Counted from the first letter of the stretch, positions 11,254 to 21,327 are shown. The stretch: 48,277 nt of DNA from Psychrobacter sp. (GCF_018260395.1 NZ_JAGLBC010000005.1:1-48277), one strand, 5' to 3'. The notes: a model not told the origin generated them from the letters alone. Translations and numbers: made by a program.

Positions 11254-11440
11254 TAGTATTAGTCCTTTTTATCCCTATTTTTGGAATCAATCTAGTTTAT
11301 TTTGACAGTAAGCAATGTATCAATTAAAACAAGTATTATGCATAAGTTGCTTATTATCCAATCATAAAAACGATGTGCTTACTTAAACCTTATTAGTAAG
11401 CCATTGATAACTTTATATTAATATAACAGGAGCACTTCCC

Positions 11441-12760
11441 ATGGCAGAAATTAAAGCGCCCGTATTTCCAGAATCAGTTGCTGACGGTACTATCGTTGAA
11501 TGGCACGTAAGTGAAGGCGAACAAGTAAAGCGTGATGACATTCTAGCTGAAATTGAAACCGATAAAGTTGTTTTAGAAGTAGTTGCTCCAGACGATGGTG
11601 TGGTTACCAAAATTGTTAAGCATGTGGATGACATTGTCTTATCTGATGAGTTAATAGGTGAGTTTGAAGCGGGTGCTACAGCAACTTCTGATAATAATAC
11701 TAGCAGCAGCGATAGCAACAGTAATAGTAATAGTCAGAATAATAGTAACAATCAAAATAATAGTAACAACGAGGGTAACAGTGAACAGTCGCCAGCTAAT
11801 CAATCCACAGACGATGCACCTAAACAAGTAGGCTATGGTGATAAGTCTTCGGGCACTGAGGCACCTGTTGAGCAAGATCATAAAGATCAAAGCCCAGCGG
11901 TCCGTAAAGCGGCTAAAGAGGCTGGCGTAGATCCTAAAAATGTAGAAGGAACAGGCCGTGACGGTCGTGTTACCAAACAAGATATGGCCAATCCTACGCT
12001 TAAGGCAGACAGTTCTATTAAGTCTGACAGTGGTCGTCCTGTAGCTGAGTCAGTAGGCGAGCGTACTGAGAAGCGTGTTCCTATGACTCGTTTACGTAAG
12101 ACTGTGGCCAACCGTCTATTGGCTGCATCACAAGAAACGGCTATGTTAACCACGTTCAACGAAGTAAATATGAAACCGTTAATGGATCTGCGTGCTAAGT
12201 ACAAGGATCAGTTTGAAAAACGTCACGGTACCCGTTTAGGCTTTATGTCTTTATTCGTAAAAGCGGCTACCGAAGCTCTAAAACGTTTCCCAGCAGTTAA
12301 TGCTTCAATTGACGGCGATGATATCGTATATCATGGCTATTATGATGTAGGTGTGGCGGTATCTTCAGATCGTGGACTAGTGGTCCCTGTACTACGTGAC
12401 ACAGATCGTATGAGCATGGCAGATATCGAAGGTGGCATTCGCGATTTCGCAGGTAAAGCACGTGACGGTAAATTGTCTTTACAAGAAATGACTGGTGGTA
12501 CATTTACTATCACTAACGGTGGTGTATTCGGTTCATTAATGTCAACACCAATTTTGAACCCACCTCAAACTGCTATCCTTGGTATGCACGCTATCAATGA
12601 TCGTCCAATGGCTGTAAATGGTCAAGTTGAGATTTTACCAATGATGTATTTGGCCTTATCTTATGATCATCGTATGATTGATGGTAAAGATGCGGTACAG
12701 TTCTTAGTGACCATTAAAGAAATGATTGAAGACCCAGCTCGACTATTATTTGATCTGTAA
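11441..12760 (+). CDS. sucB: Dihydrolipoyllysine succinyltransferase, 2-oxoglutarate dehydrogenase E2 component
   Basis: Lipoyl motif [12 protein letters not shown]3-binding [29 protein letters not shown], catalytic [16 protein letters not shown]. Confidence 0.98.
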   Translation: MAEIKAPVFPESVADGTIVEWHVSEGEQVKRDDILAEIETDKVVLEVVAPDDGVVTKIVKHVDDIVLSDELIGEFEAGATATSDNNTSSSDSNSNSNSQNNSNNQNNSNNEGNSEQSPANQSTDDAPKQVGYGDKSSGTEAPVEQDHKDQSPAVRKAAKEAGVDPKNVEGTGRDGRVTKQDMANPTLKADSSIKSDSGRPVAESVGERTEKRVPMTRLRKTVANRLLAASQETAMLTTFNEVNMKPLMDLRAKYKDQFEKRHGTRLGFMSLFVKAATEALKRFPAVNASIDGDDIVYHGYYDVGVAVSSDRGLVVPVLRDTDRMSMADIEGGIRDFAGKARDGKLSLQEMTGGTFTITNGGVFGSLMSTPILNPPQTAILGMHAINDRPMAVNGQVEILPMMYLALSYDHRMIDGKDAVQFLVTIKEMIEDPARLLFDL

Positions 12761-12769
12761 GGTCAACAG

Positions 12770-12803
12770 GCTTGTATCGGAGTGTTTCTGGTACAAGCTT
12801 TTT
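12770..12803 (+). terminator. Hairpin plus T-run downstream of sucB
   Basis: GCTTGTA...TACAAGC followed by TTTTT. Confidence 0.6.
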
Positions 12804-13002
12804 AGTTATGGAGTGATTGATTATTATGTTATTACGAAGATAGTTTAAGTGTTATCAGTTCAATGCTGATAATTCAATACAAACATCAAGCTAAACTGTA
12901 ATTACCATAATAATTGAAATTCTAATAATTATTTATAATTCTAACTATAAATAGATAAATAATAGAGCTTTTAAAATTCTTGAATAAAAAACGGAATATA
13001 TT

Positions 13003-14460
13003 ATGAAAGACACTTATGATTTAGTAGTTATTGGCGGTGGTCCTGGTGGTTATGAAGCTGCTATCCGTGCCGGTCAATTAGGTATGAGCGTCGCTTGTAT
13101 CGAAAAACGCGTTTATAAAGGCGAGCCTGCATTGGGCGGGACTTGTTTAAACGTAGGCTGTATCCCCTCAAAAGCCTTACTTGATTCTTCACATCGTTTT
13201 GGAGCTACCAAGCATGACCTTGAAGAGCATGGTATCACTACCGGTGATGTTAAGATTGATGTTGCTAAAATGATTGAGCGCAAAGAAGGCATCGTTAAAC
13301 AATTAACTGGCGGTGTTGCTATGTTGCTTAAAGGCAACGGTGTAGACTGGCTAAAAGGTTGGGGCACATTGGTTGATGGTAAAAGCAGTGACAAGAAAGT
13401 TAAGTTTACCGCTTTAGAAGACGAGTCAGAAACAGTAATCACTGCTAAAAATGTTATCTTAGCAGCAGGTTCAGTGCCTATTAATATCCCTGTTGCTCCT
13501 GTAAATAACGAAGAAGGTATTATTGTTGATTCAACAGGTGCCCTTGATTTCACCGAAACGCCTAAGCGCCTTGGTGTCATTGGTGCCGGTGTCATCGGTC
13601 TAGAGTTAGGTTCTGTATGGCGCCGCCTTGGTTCTGAAGTGGTTATTTATGAAGCACTTCCAGAGTTTTTAGGCGCTGCTGATAAAGACATTGCTAAAGA
13701 AGCCGCCAAGCTGCTTAAAAATCAAGGCTTAGACATTCGCGTAGATACCAAAGTTACCAATGCTGAAGTAAAAGATGGCCAAGTAGTAGTTACTAGTGAA
13801 AAAGGTGGTGAATCTTCAGAAGACACTTTTGATAAGTTAATTGTCTGTGTAGGTCGCCGTGCTTATTCAGAAAAATTACTTGAAGAAGGCTGTGGTGTTG
13901 AGTTGACTGAACGTGGCTTAGTCAATGTAGACGAGCAATGTAAAACTAACCTTGACGGTGTTTATGCCATTGGTGACTTAGTTCGTGGTCCAATGCTTGC
14001 TCATAAAGCAATGGAAGAGGGTATGATGGCGGTTGAGCGTATCCATGGTGAAAAAGCTCAAGTGAATTATGATACCATTATCAACGTTATCTATACTCAT
14101 CCAGAAATTGCTTGGGTGGGTTTAACCGAGCAACAAGCTACTGAACAAGGTTATGAGGTTAAGACGGGGTCTTTTAACTTAGCTGCGAACGGCCGTGCAC
14201 TCGCTCAAAGCGAAGGCCAAGGTTCAATCAAAGTGGTTGCTGATGCAAAAACAGATCGTCTATTGGGTATGCATGCGATTAGTGCTGGCGCTGGTGATAT
14301 CGTTCACCAAGGTATGATTGCTATGGAATTTGTATCAAGCATTGAAGATTTACAGTTAATGACTTTCGCTCACCCAACAATCAGTGAAGCGGTTCATGAA
14401 GCTGCACTGTCTGCTGATGGTCGTGCTATTCATGCAATCCAACGTAAAAAACGTAAATAA
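13003..14460 (+). CDS. lpdA: Dihydrolipoyl dehydrogenase (E3)
   Basis: GGGPGGYEAAIRAGQLG, GGTCLNVGCIPSKALL disulfide motif, HAHPT-type C-terminus (FAHPTISEAVHEA). Confidence 0.97.
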   Translation: MKDTYDLVVIGGGPGGYEAAIRAGQLGMSVACIEKRVYKGEPALGGTCLNVGCIPSKALLDSSHRFGATKHDLEEHGITTGDVKIDVAKMIERKEGIVKQLTGGVAMLLKGNGVDWLKGWGTLVDGKSSDKKVKFTALEDESETVITAKNVILAAGSVPINIPVAPVNNEEGIIVDSTGALDFTETPKRLGVIGAGVIGLELGSVWRRLGSEVVIYEALPEFLGAADKDIAKEAAKLLKNQGLDIRVDTKVTNAEVKDGQVVVTSEKGGESSEDTFDKLIVCVGRRAYSEKLLEEGCGVELTERGLVNVDEQCKTNLDGVYAIGDLVRGPMLAHKAMEEGMMAVERIHGEKAQVNYDTIINVIYTHPEIAWVGLTEQQATEQGYEVKTGSFNLAANGRALAQSEGQGSIKVVADAKTDRLLGMHAISAGAGDIVHQGMIAMEFVSSIEDLQLMTFAHPTISEAVHEAALSADGRAIHAIQRKKRK

Positions 14461-14681
14461 AGTTAATAACGTAAAAAATATTAATAAAAAATAAGTTATA
14501 GACCCATAAAGTGCTAATAAGTATTTATATAAAAGTCTGTTACTAAATAAGTTGCTGATATGAAAAGTAGTAGGAGTATGGGCGTTAACTGGCGGTTTAA
14601 TCTAATCTGTTAACGACTATAATTGCGATATTTTCTCGTATCAGCTTTACCTGTTAAATAATAAAATTAAAGGATAACTTT

Positions 14682-15851
14682 ATGAATTTACATGAGTATC
14701 AAGCAAAACTATTGCTAGAAAGCTATGGTCTACCTATCCAAAAGGGTATCATTGCTTATAATGGTGAAGAGGCTGCTGAAGCTTTTGACAAGACGCCAAC
14801 GGATGTAGCCGTAATTAAGGCGCAGGTACACGCTGGTGGCCGTGGTAAAGCGGGTGGTGTTAAGCTTGCTAAAACTCGTGAAGAAGCCAAAGAGATTGCC
14901 GATTCTTTAATCGGTACCAACTTAGTCACCTATCAAACTGATGCTGAAGGTCAGCCAGTAAACTTTGTATTGGTGGCCGAAGATATGTACCCAGTACAAA
15001 CCGAATTGTATCTTGGTGCTGTAGTTGACCGTGCTACTCGTCGTGTAACTTTCATGGCATCAACTGAAGGTGGTGTTGAGATTGAAAAAGTAGCTGAAGA
15101 AACGCCTGAGAAAATCTTTAGTATCCAAGTTGATCCTCTAGTAGGTCTATTGCCATTTCAAGCACGTGAAGTAGGTTTCAACTTAGGTCTTGAAGGCAAG
15201 CAAATTAATCAGTTTGTTAAATTAATGACTGGTGCTTATCAAGCCTTTATCGAAAACGATTTTGATATGATTGAAATCAACCCATTAGCCGTTCGTGAAA
15301 ATGGCGAATTGGCTTGTGTAGATGGCAAAATTGGTGTCGATTCAAACGCGTTGTTCCGTCATCCAAAAATTGCTGAACTTCATGATCCTTCACAAGAAAA
15401 TGAGCGTGAGCTTAAAGCGGCCGAATTTGATCTAAACTATGTGGCTTTAGAAGGCAATATCGGTTGTATGGTTAATGGTGCCGGACTTGCTATGGCAACC
15501 ATGGACATCATTAAATTATATGGTGGTAAGCCAGCTAACTTCCTAGACGTTGGCGGTGGAGCTACTAAAGAGCGTGTAGTTGAAGCCTTCAAAATTATCT
15601 TAGAAGATTCAAGTGTGAAAGGCGTTCTAATCAATATTTTTGGTGGTATCGTACGTTGTGACATGATTGCTGAAGCCATTATTGCTGCAGTTAAAGAAGT
15701 AAACGTTACTGTACCTGTTGTGGTTCGCTTAGAAGGTAACAATGCTGAGTTGGGTGCTAAATTATTAGATGAGTCTGACGTTGAAATCATTTCAGCTCAA
15801 GGCTTATCAGACGCTGCACAAAAAATTGTTGATGCTGTCAAAGTAGCATAA
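14682..15851 (+). CDS. sucC: Succinate-CoA ligase beta subunit
   Basis: [46 protein letters not shown]. Confidence 0.98.
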   Translation: MNLHEYQAKLLLESYGLPIQKGIIAYNGEEAAEAFDKTPTDVAVIKAQVHAGGRGKAGGVKLAKTREEAKEIADSLIGTNLVTYQTDAEGQPVNFVLVAEDMYPVQTELYLGAVVDRATRRVTFMASTEGGVEIEKVAEETPEKIFSIQVDPLVGLLPFQAREVGFNLGLEGKQINQFVKLMTGAYQAFIENDFDMIEINPLAVRENGELACVDGKIGVDSNALFRHPKIAELHDPSQENERELKAAEFDLNYVALEGNIGCMVNGAGLAMATMDIIKLYGGKPANFLDVGGGATKERVVEAFKIILEDSSVKGVLINIFGGIVRCDMIAEAIIAAVKEVNVTVPVVVRLEGNNAELGAKLLDESDVEIISAQGLSDAAQKIVDAVKVA

Positions 15852-15908
15852 TCTGCCTATAACAAACGTATCGACCCTATAATAAGTGAATCCTACTAGG
15901 AGTAAATA

Positions 15909-16784
15909 ATGAGTGTATTAATTGATAAAGACACCAAAGTATTGGTGCAAGGTTTTACTGGTAAAAATGGCACTTTCCATTCAGAACAAGCTATTGAATA
16001 CGGTACTAAAGTTGTTGGTGGTGTAACGCCAGGTAAAGGTGGTCAAACTCACCTAGGTTTGCCAGTGTTTAACACTATGGCAGAAGCTATGGCAGCGACA
16101 CAAGCTGATGCTTCAGTTATCTATGTACCAGCACCTTTCGTGTTGGATTCTATCATTGAAGCGGTAGATGCAGGTGTTAAGCTAATCGTTGTGATCACTG
16201 AAGGCGTACCTACTTTAGATATGCTTAAAGCAAAGCGTTATATCGAAGAAGCTGGTGATGTAAAAATGGTTGGCCCAAACTGCCCAGGCGTTATTACTCC
16301 AGGTCAGTGTAAAATCGGTATTATGCCAGGCCATATTCATTTACCAGGTAAAGTGGGTATCATCTCACGCTCTGGTACATTGACTTATGAAGCTGTGGCT
16401 CAAACCACTAAGCTTGGTTTTGGTCAGTCAACTTGTATCGGTATTGGTGGTGACCCAATCCCAGGTATGAATCAAATCGATTGTTTGAAGATGTTTCAAG
16501 AAGATCCTCAAACTGAAGCTATCGTACTAATTGGTGAAATTGGTGGTACTGCTGAAGAAGAAGCAGCTGCCTACATCAAACAGCACGTAACCAAACCAGT
16601 AATCGGTTATATTGCTGGAGTTACAGCGCCTAAAGGTAAGCGCATGGGACATGCTGGTGCCATTATCTCTGGTGGTAAAGGCACTGCTGAAGAGAAGTTC
16701 AAAGCATTTGAAGATGCGGGTATCGCCTATACTCGTGATCCATCTAAGATTGGTGAGACGGTTAAAGAGGTTACTGGTTGGTAA
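15909..16784 (+). CDS. sucD: Succinate-CoA ligase alpha subunit
   Basis: [36 protein letters not shown]. Confidence 0.98.
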   Translation: MSVLIDKDTKVLVQGFTGKNGTFHSEQAIEYGTKVVGGVTPGKGGQTHLGLPVFNTMAEAMAATQADASVIYVPAPFVLDSIIEAVDAGVKLIVVITEGVPTLDMLKAKRYIEEAGDVKMVGPNCPGVITPGQCKIGIMPGHIHLPGKVGIISRSGTLTYEAVAQTTKLGFGQSTCIGIGGDPIPGMNQIDCLKMFQEDPQTEAIVLIGEIGGTAEEEAAAYIKQHVTKPVIGYIAGVTAPKGKRMGHAGAIISGGKGTAEEKFKAFEDAGIAYTRDPSKIGETVKEVTGW

Positions 16785-16848
16785 TTTTCCAGTATTGGTT
16801 TCAGTTAACAGTCAGTAGATATCTGAGTTAACTGGAATATGTAAGAAT

Positions 16849-16881
16849 AAAAAGAGCATCCTTCGTGGTGCTCTTTTTTTT
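16849..16881 (+). terminator. Intrinsic terminator downstream of sucCD
   Basis: AAAAAGAGCATCC-TTCGT-GGTGCTCTTTTTTTT. Confidence 0.9.
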
Positions 16882-16992
16882 GTTTTGATAATGTTTAACT
16901 TTTATTTAGCTTATTGGTTAATGCAGGTAGTCTAAGTCTTAAAGTTTGCTACAATATAGGTAGAAATTTATATCAGATAGCCCTCATTTACC

Positions 16993-17051
16993 AATCAAAA
17001 CTATACTTATAAATCAAATAACTATACTTAATAATCAAAACTATACGAATT
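16993..17051. repeat. 19-21-bp degenerate tandem repeat x3 immediately upstream of galU
   Basis: AATCAAAACTATACTTATA / AATCAAATAACTATACTTAAT / AATCAAAACTATACGAATT. Confidence 0.75.
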
Positions 17052-17065
17052 AAAATTGGATGCTT

Positions 17066-17938
17066 ATGACCACTCAAGTTACTCATGCTGTTATCCCTGT
17101 TGCCGGCTTCGGTACGCGTATGCTACCTTTATCAAAAGCAGTTCCTAAAGAACTATTACCTTTAGGCAATCGTCCGGCAATTCATTATGTCGTAGAGGAG
17201 GCTATCGCTGCTGGTATTAAAAATATTGTTTTGGTTGGACATGCTCAAAAAAGCGCCATTGAAAACTATTTTGATATGAATGCTGAACTTGATAATCAGT
17301 TGCGGGCTAAGGATAAAGTTGAAATAGCTGATAGCTTAAACTGGTTGCCAGAAGATGTATCTGTTTCTATGATTCGTCAGGGGAAGCCATTAGGTCTGGG
17401 TCATGCAGTGCTTAAGGCGCGCCCTATTGTTGGAGACAGTCCATTTGCTGTTATGCTTCCTGATGTGGTATTAAATCCATTTACTACCAAGATGGATCAA
17501 GACAATTTGGCTTACATGATTCATGCTTTTGAGCAAACCCATCATTCACAGATCTTAGTGAGTCAAGTTGATGATAAAGACGTACATAAATATGGTATTG
17601 CTAAGTTAAAAGATGCTGATCAATTGTCTCAGCTAACTGGGGATAAAAATGCTAACTTTGCAGTTGCAGGTTTTGTAGAAAAGCCGCAGTTAGCAGATGC
17701 GCCTTCTAATTTAGCTGTGGTCGGTCGTTATGTATTTACCTCAACTATATTTGATTATTTGGCGAACACTCAACCCTCAGTCGGTGGTGAAATTCAGTTG
17801 ACGGATGCCATTGATGCGTTAATAAGCACCCAAGGGGTTGATATCACGACTATGTTAGGGGACAGCTTCGACGCTGGAGATATGACCAGTTATATGCAAG
17901 CTTTTATCTATTTTGCTCAGCAGCAACTATCAGCTTAA
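17066..17938 (+). CDS. galU: UTP-glucose-1-phosphate uridylyltransferase
   Basis: VIPVAGFGTRMLPLSKAVPKELLPLGNRPAIHYVVEEA; alternative ATG at 17060. Confidence 0.96.
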   Translation: MTTQVTHAVIPVAGFGTRMLPLSKAVPKELLPLGNRPAIHYVVEEAIAAGIKNIVLVGHAQKSAIENYFDMNAELDNQLRAKDKVEIADSLNWLPEDVSVSMIRQGKPLGLGHAVLKARPIVGDSPFAVMLPDVVLNPFTTKMDQDNLAYMIHAFEQTHHSQILVSQVDDKDVHKYGIAKLKDADQLSQLTGDKNANFAVAGFVEKPQLADAPSNLAVVGRYVFTSTIFDYLANTQPSVGGEIQLTDAIDALISTQGVDITTMLGDSFDAGDMTSYMQAFIYFAQQQLSA

Positions 17939-18020
17939 CCTATTATCAGCTTAACCTATTATCAGCATAAATTACTATCAGCATAAATTACGATCAGCAT
18001 AAACTATCAGCCCAAATTTA
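17928..18020. repeat. 16-bp tandem repeat array (6 units, one with a 3-bp deletion) overlapping the galU stop codon
   Basis: TATCAGCTTAACCTAT x2, TATCAGCATAAATTAC x2, GATCAGCATAAAC, TATCAGCCCAAATTTA; galU TAA lies in unit 1. Confidence 0.9.
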
Positions 18021-18056
18021 GTCAGATTATGTCATCATTTATTGAGCTATCCTATT

Positions 18057-18146
18057 ATGTCAAAAGAAGCTATGTCAAAAGAAGCTATGTCAAAAGAAAC
18101 TAGTGTAAAACAAAGCATGTCGACACAAACTAGTATAAAACAATCC
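18057..18146. repeat. 15-bp tandem repeat array (6 units) encoding MSKEA-MSKEA-MSKET-SVKQS-MSTQT-SIKQS at the pgi N-terminus
   Basis: ATGTCAAAAGAAGCT x2, ATGTCAAAAGAAACT, then three diverged 15-mers. Confidence 0.9.
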
Positions 18147-19832
18147 AAATTAAATAATAAAAGCACCAATGCCTTACCAACCCAGTTACCACAATGGCAA
18201 AAGCTACAACAATTGGCCCAACGCTCCTGGTCTTTAACTGAGTTATTTAATACTGAAATGGATAGAGCAAAAAAATACAGTGTCAGTGCTGAAGGCATTT
18301 ATTTTGATTATTCTAAGCAGTGTCTTGATTCGGATGTAAAAAAGCAGTTAATGGCATTGGCAAATGCTTGTAACCTACAACTAAAAATAAATGCGCTGTA
18401 TCAGGGTGAAAAGGTAAACAGCAGTGAGGATAGAGCGGCTTTACATACTGCCCTTCGCCTTCCTAAAACGGCAAAACTGTCCCATCAAGGTATTGATGTG
18501 GTGGCAGAAGTGCATGACAGCCTAGATAAATCTGCTGATTTAGTAGACAGAATACGCAATGGTATCTGGCGTGGATACTCTGGTAAGGCTATTACTGATG
18601 TGGTAAATATCGGAGTTGGTGGGTCTGATTTGGGACCTGTAATGACCAATACAGCGCTTGATGAATGGGCAGATAGCGACATTCAAGTGCATTTTGTGTC
18701 CAACATGGATGGTACTCAGTTAGGCAATTTATTAGAGCGTTTAAATCCAGAGACTACCTTATTCATTATCTCGTCTAAATCTTTTGGCACCGTCGACACC
18801 CTTTCTAATGCAGAGACGGCTAGAGCTTGGTTGCTAGAGACTGGGGCCAGTCAAGCGACGTTGCTACGCCGTCATTTTATTGGTATTTCTGCCAATACTA
18901 AAAAGGTCAGTGCTTGGGGAATTGCCAAAGAGCATCAATTAAAGCTATGGAATTGGGTGGGGGGCCGCTTTTCAATGTGGTCTGCCATTGGCTTGGCTGT
19001 AGCAATCCGTATTGGCACTGAGCGTTTTAATGAAATGCTACAAGGTGCTTATGCCATGGATCAGCATTTTTTAAACACTGAGTTTGAGCATAATTTACCG
19101 GTACTATTAGGTCTGATAGGCGTTTGGAACAGTACTTTTTTGGATATAAATGCCCATACTGTCCTACCTTATGATGGCCGTCTTAAGTATTTCCCAAGCT
19201 ACTTGACCCAACTTGAGATGGAAAGTAATGGTAAGTCGGTCACCCATCAAGGCCAAGCGGTTGCTTATGCAACTTGTCCTATCCTATGGGGTGAGATTGG
19301 CTCTAATGCTCAGCATGCATTCTATCAATTACTGCATCAAGGTACGCAGAAAGTCTCTTGCGACTTTATAGCCTGTGTCAATTATTATCAAGACTCTGAA
19401 TCTAACGAATTAAAGCGCCAGCATGCCCTGTCGTTGGCCAACTGCTTGGCCCAAAGCCGAGTCTTAGCGTTTGGTAACGATGCCTTAGTAGCTAAACCTG
19501 ATCAAGAAGTGTCTGATCTTGATAAGTTTAAGCGCTATCGTGGTAATCAACCGTCTACCACTATTTTGTTAGATGAGTTGACACCAAGAAGTTTTGGGTC
19601 GCTTATCGCCTTGTATGAACATAAAGTGTTCGTTATGGCCAGCATTTGGGACATTAATCCATTTGATCAATGGGGGGTGGAAATGGGCAAAAAGGTGGCG
19701 GATGAGGTGTTTGCGCATATCAATCTTGCAAAATCATTCTCGAATTCTTTGGAAGGTGCCGATCCTGAAGTAAACTTTGATAGCTCTACCCAAGCTTTAT
19801 TACAGCATATTAATAAGAAAATTGAAGTTTAA
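18057..19832 (+). CDS. pgi: Glucose-6-phosphate isomerase
   Basis: GGSDLGPVMTNTAL, SSKSFGTVDTLSNAETA, WDINPFDQWGVEMGKKVA; ATG at 18057 preferred over upstream TTG 18042; N-terminal extension is repeat-derived. Confidence 0.95.
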   Translation: MSKEAMSKEAMSKETSVKQSMSTQTSIKQSKLNNKSTNALPTQLPQWQKLQQLAQRSWSLTELFNTEMDRAKKYSVSAEGIYFDYSKQCLDSDVKKQLMALANACNLQLKINALYQGEKVNSSEDRAALHTALRLPKTAKLSHQGIDVVAEVHDSLDKSADLVDRIRNGIWRGYSGKAITDVVNIGVGGSDLGPVMTNTALDEWADSDIQVHFVSNMDGTQLGNLLERLNPETTLFIISSKSFGTVDTLSNAETARAWLLETGASQATLLRRHFIGISANTKKVSAWGIAKEHQLKLWNWVGGRFSMWSAIGLAVAIRIGTERFNEMLQGAYAMDQHFLNTEFEHNLPVLLGLIGVWNSTFLDINAHTVLPYDGRLKYFPSYLTQLEMESNGKSVTHQGQAVAYATCPILWGEIGSNAQHAFYQLLHQGTQKVSCDFIACVNYYQDSESNELKRQHALSLANCLAQSRVLAFGNDALVAKPDQEVSDLDKFKRYRGNQPSTTILLDELTPRSFGSLIALYEHKVFVMASIWDINPFDQWGVEMGKKVADEVFAHINLAKSFSNSLEGADPEVNFDSSTQALLQHINKKIEV

Positions 19833-19926
19833 GTTTAGGTTTAAGTTGTCTCAGTGAAGTTTATAGTACCAAAAGCCCTAACGATAAAAACAATAAAAAC
19901 AATAAAAAACTATAAGGATGAATCTC

Positions 19927-21264
19927 ATGGTTATGCCAGCCAAAACTATGAACAATAACTCTGCTGTAGGCAATCATTGTATCATAGTAGGTCATTCTAT
20001 TGATGCCATTACCACAGCAACAGTCATGGTAAGTCTCGGCAATAGAGTAAGCTTATATGCCAATTCACAAGCGCTGGAGAATACACTAGCCAATTACAAC
20101 TTTGAATATCAGCAACAGGCTTTATGGCAACTGTACTTAAGCCAGCACAGCATCGTTGTAGAGTCTATCCCCGAACAAGCAAGTGCAGTTTTTGGTGAAG
20201 AGTCTGCTAATTTATACTGGTTATTTCATAGTGATCTTCCGGCTTCTTGGCAAAAGTCCAAAGATAATAAACCCAGTTGGGTGGTTCATCTGAATGAAAG
20301 CCAAACTCCCAGTCAGATACCGCTGATTTTAAGTGGTATCAGTACCTTGGGGGTATTTTCAGATATTGCCACTTATTGTCAACGTCCTTGGGTATATTAT
20401 GTGCCGTTTGTGTTCCTACAAGATGGCAACACCTATCCTTCAATGTTGTCTCCGAAGTTGTGGTTGATGGGTGAGAAGACCAAAGATTCTATCGATAAAG
20501 TTGCAGTGTTACAGCCCTTGATAGCCCAAGCACAACAAAGCTATATCAGTGATATTGCTACCATTGAGTTCTCACGTAGTGCCATTATGAGTATGCTAGC
20601 CACGCGAGTCAGCTTTATGAATGAATGGTCGAGATTGGCAGATTATAAAGGTGTCGACATCCAAGAGGTAGCAAATATTATGGGCTTGGATACACGAATA
20701 GGGAGCAGTTATCTTAAAGCTGGTTGGGGCTTTGGAGGGCGAACTTTACCGGCAGAAATCAAGGCGTTACAACAGACATTAGACAATACTCAGGTTGATC
20801 ATCATCTTATTCATGCGGTAAATCTAATTAATAATGACCAAAAAGAGCTGATTTTCCGTAAGTTTTGGCAATATTTTGATGGGGCAATCGAAAACAAGCA
20901 GGTCACTATTTGGGGTGCGAGCTACAAAACTGGTTCGGGCCGTACTTCTGAAGCAGCCATACATCCTTTATTACGTCTAATATGGTCATATAATATCACC
21001 ACCCATGTCTATGCCCTAGAAGCCGAAAGCGAGCTGGCAGGCTTATATCCTGAACAGCCATTGTTAAAGTTCATCGCAATTTCAACCGAACAGTTGGCTA
21101 ATAGCGATGCCTTATTTGTGTTGTCATGGCCAGGTACTAAGCGTTTACCTATTAGTGCTATTAATGAAGTGGTGGTGCCGGTGTTTGATGCTCAAAATGC
21201 CTTTAGTAAGACTCAGATAGACTCTTTAAAAGGAGATTATCAAGGTATTGGCCGTCGCAAATAG
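19927..21264 (+). CDS. Degenerate UDP-glucose/GDP-mannose dehydrogenase family protein (putative pseudoenzyme)
   Basis: UGD-like architecture (LATRVSFMNE, GLDTRIGSSYLKAGWGFGG.., IWGASYKTGSGRTSEA) but catalytic Cys replaced by Thr (GFGGRTLPAE) and no GxGxxG; ATG 19927 with AAGGA RBS (ORF track start 19918). Confidence 0.85.
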   Translation: MVMPAKTMNNNSAVGNHCIIVGHSIDAITTATVMVSLGNRVSLYANSQALENTLANYNFEYQQQALWQLYLSQHSIVVESIPEQASAVFGEESANLYWLFHSDLPASWQKSKDNKPSWVVHLNESQTPSQIPLILSGISTLGVFSDIATYCQRPWVYYVPFVFLQDGNTYPSMLSPKLWLMGEKTKDSIDKVAVLQPLIAQAQQSYISDIATIEFSRSAIMSMLATRVSFMNEWSRLADYKGVDIQEVANIMGLDTRIGSSYLKAGWGFGGRTLPAEIKALQQTLDNTQVDHHLIHAVNLINNDQKELIFRKFWQYFDGAIENKQVTIWGASYKTGSGRTSEAAIHPLLRLIWSYNITTHVYALEAESELAGLYPEQPLLKFIAISTEQLANSDALFVLSWPGTKRLPISAINEVVVPVFDAQNAFSKTQIDSLKGDYQGIGRRK

Positions 21265-21327
21265 CAATGGTGTTTAGAATTGTTTAGAATCATTTACTAT
21301 TAAATTTTATCAGTTTAGATGCAATAT

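Noticed and set aside
11413-12503. Minus-strand ORFs opposite sucB, including a hydrophobic [15 protein letters not shown] stretch
   Set aside because: The hydrophobic run is the complement of the Asn/Ser linker repeats; no independent support.
13113-13595. 160-aa antisense ORF in lpd
   Set aside because: Long only because of codon-usage bias on the opposite strand; no start context or homology recognised.
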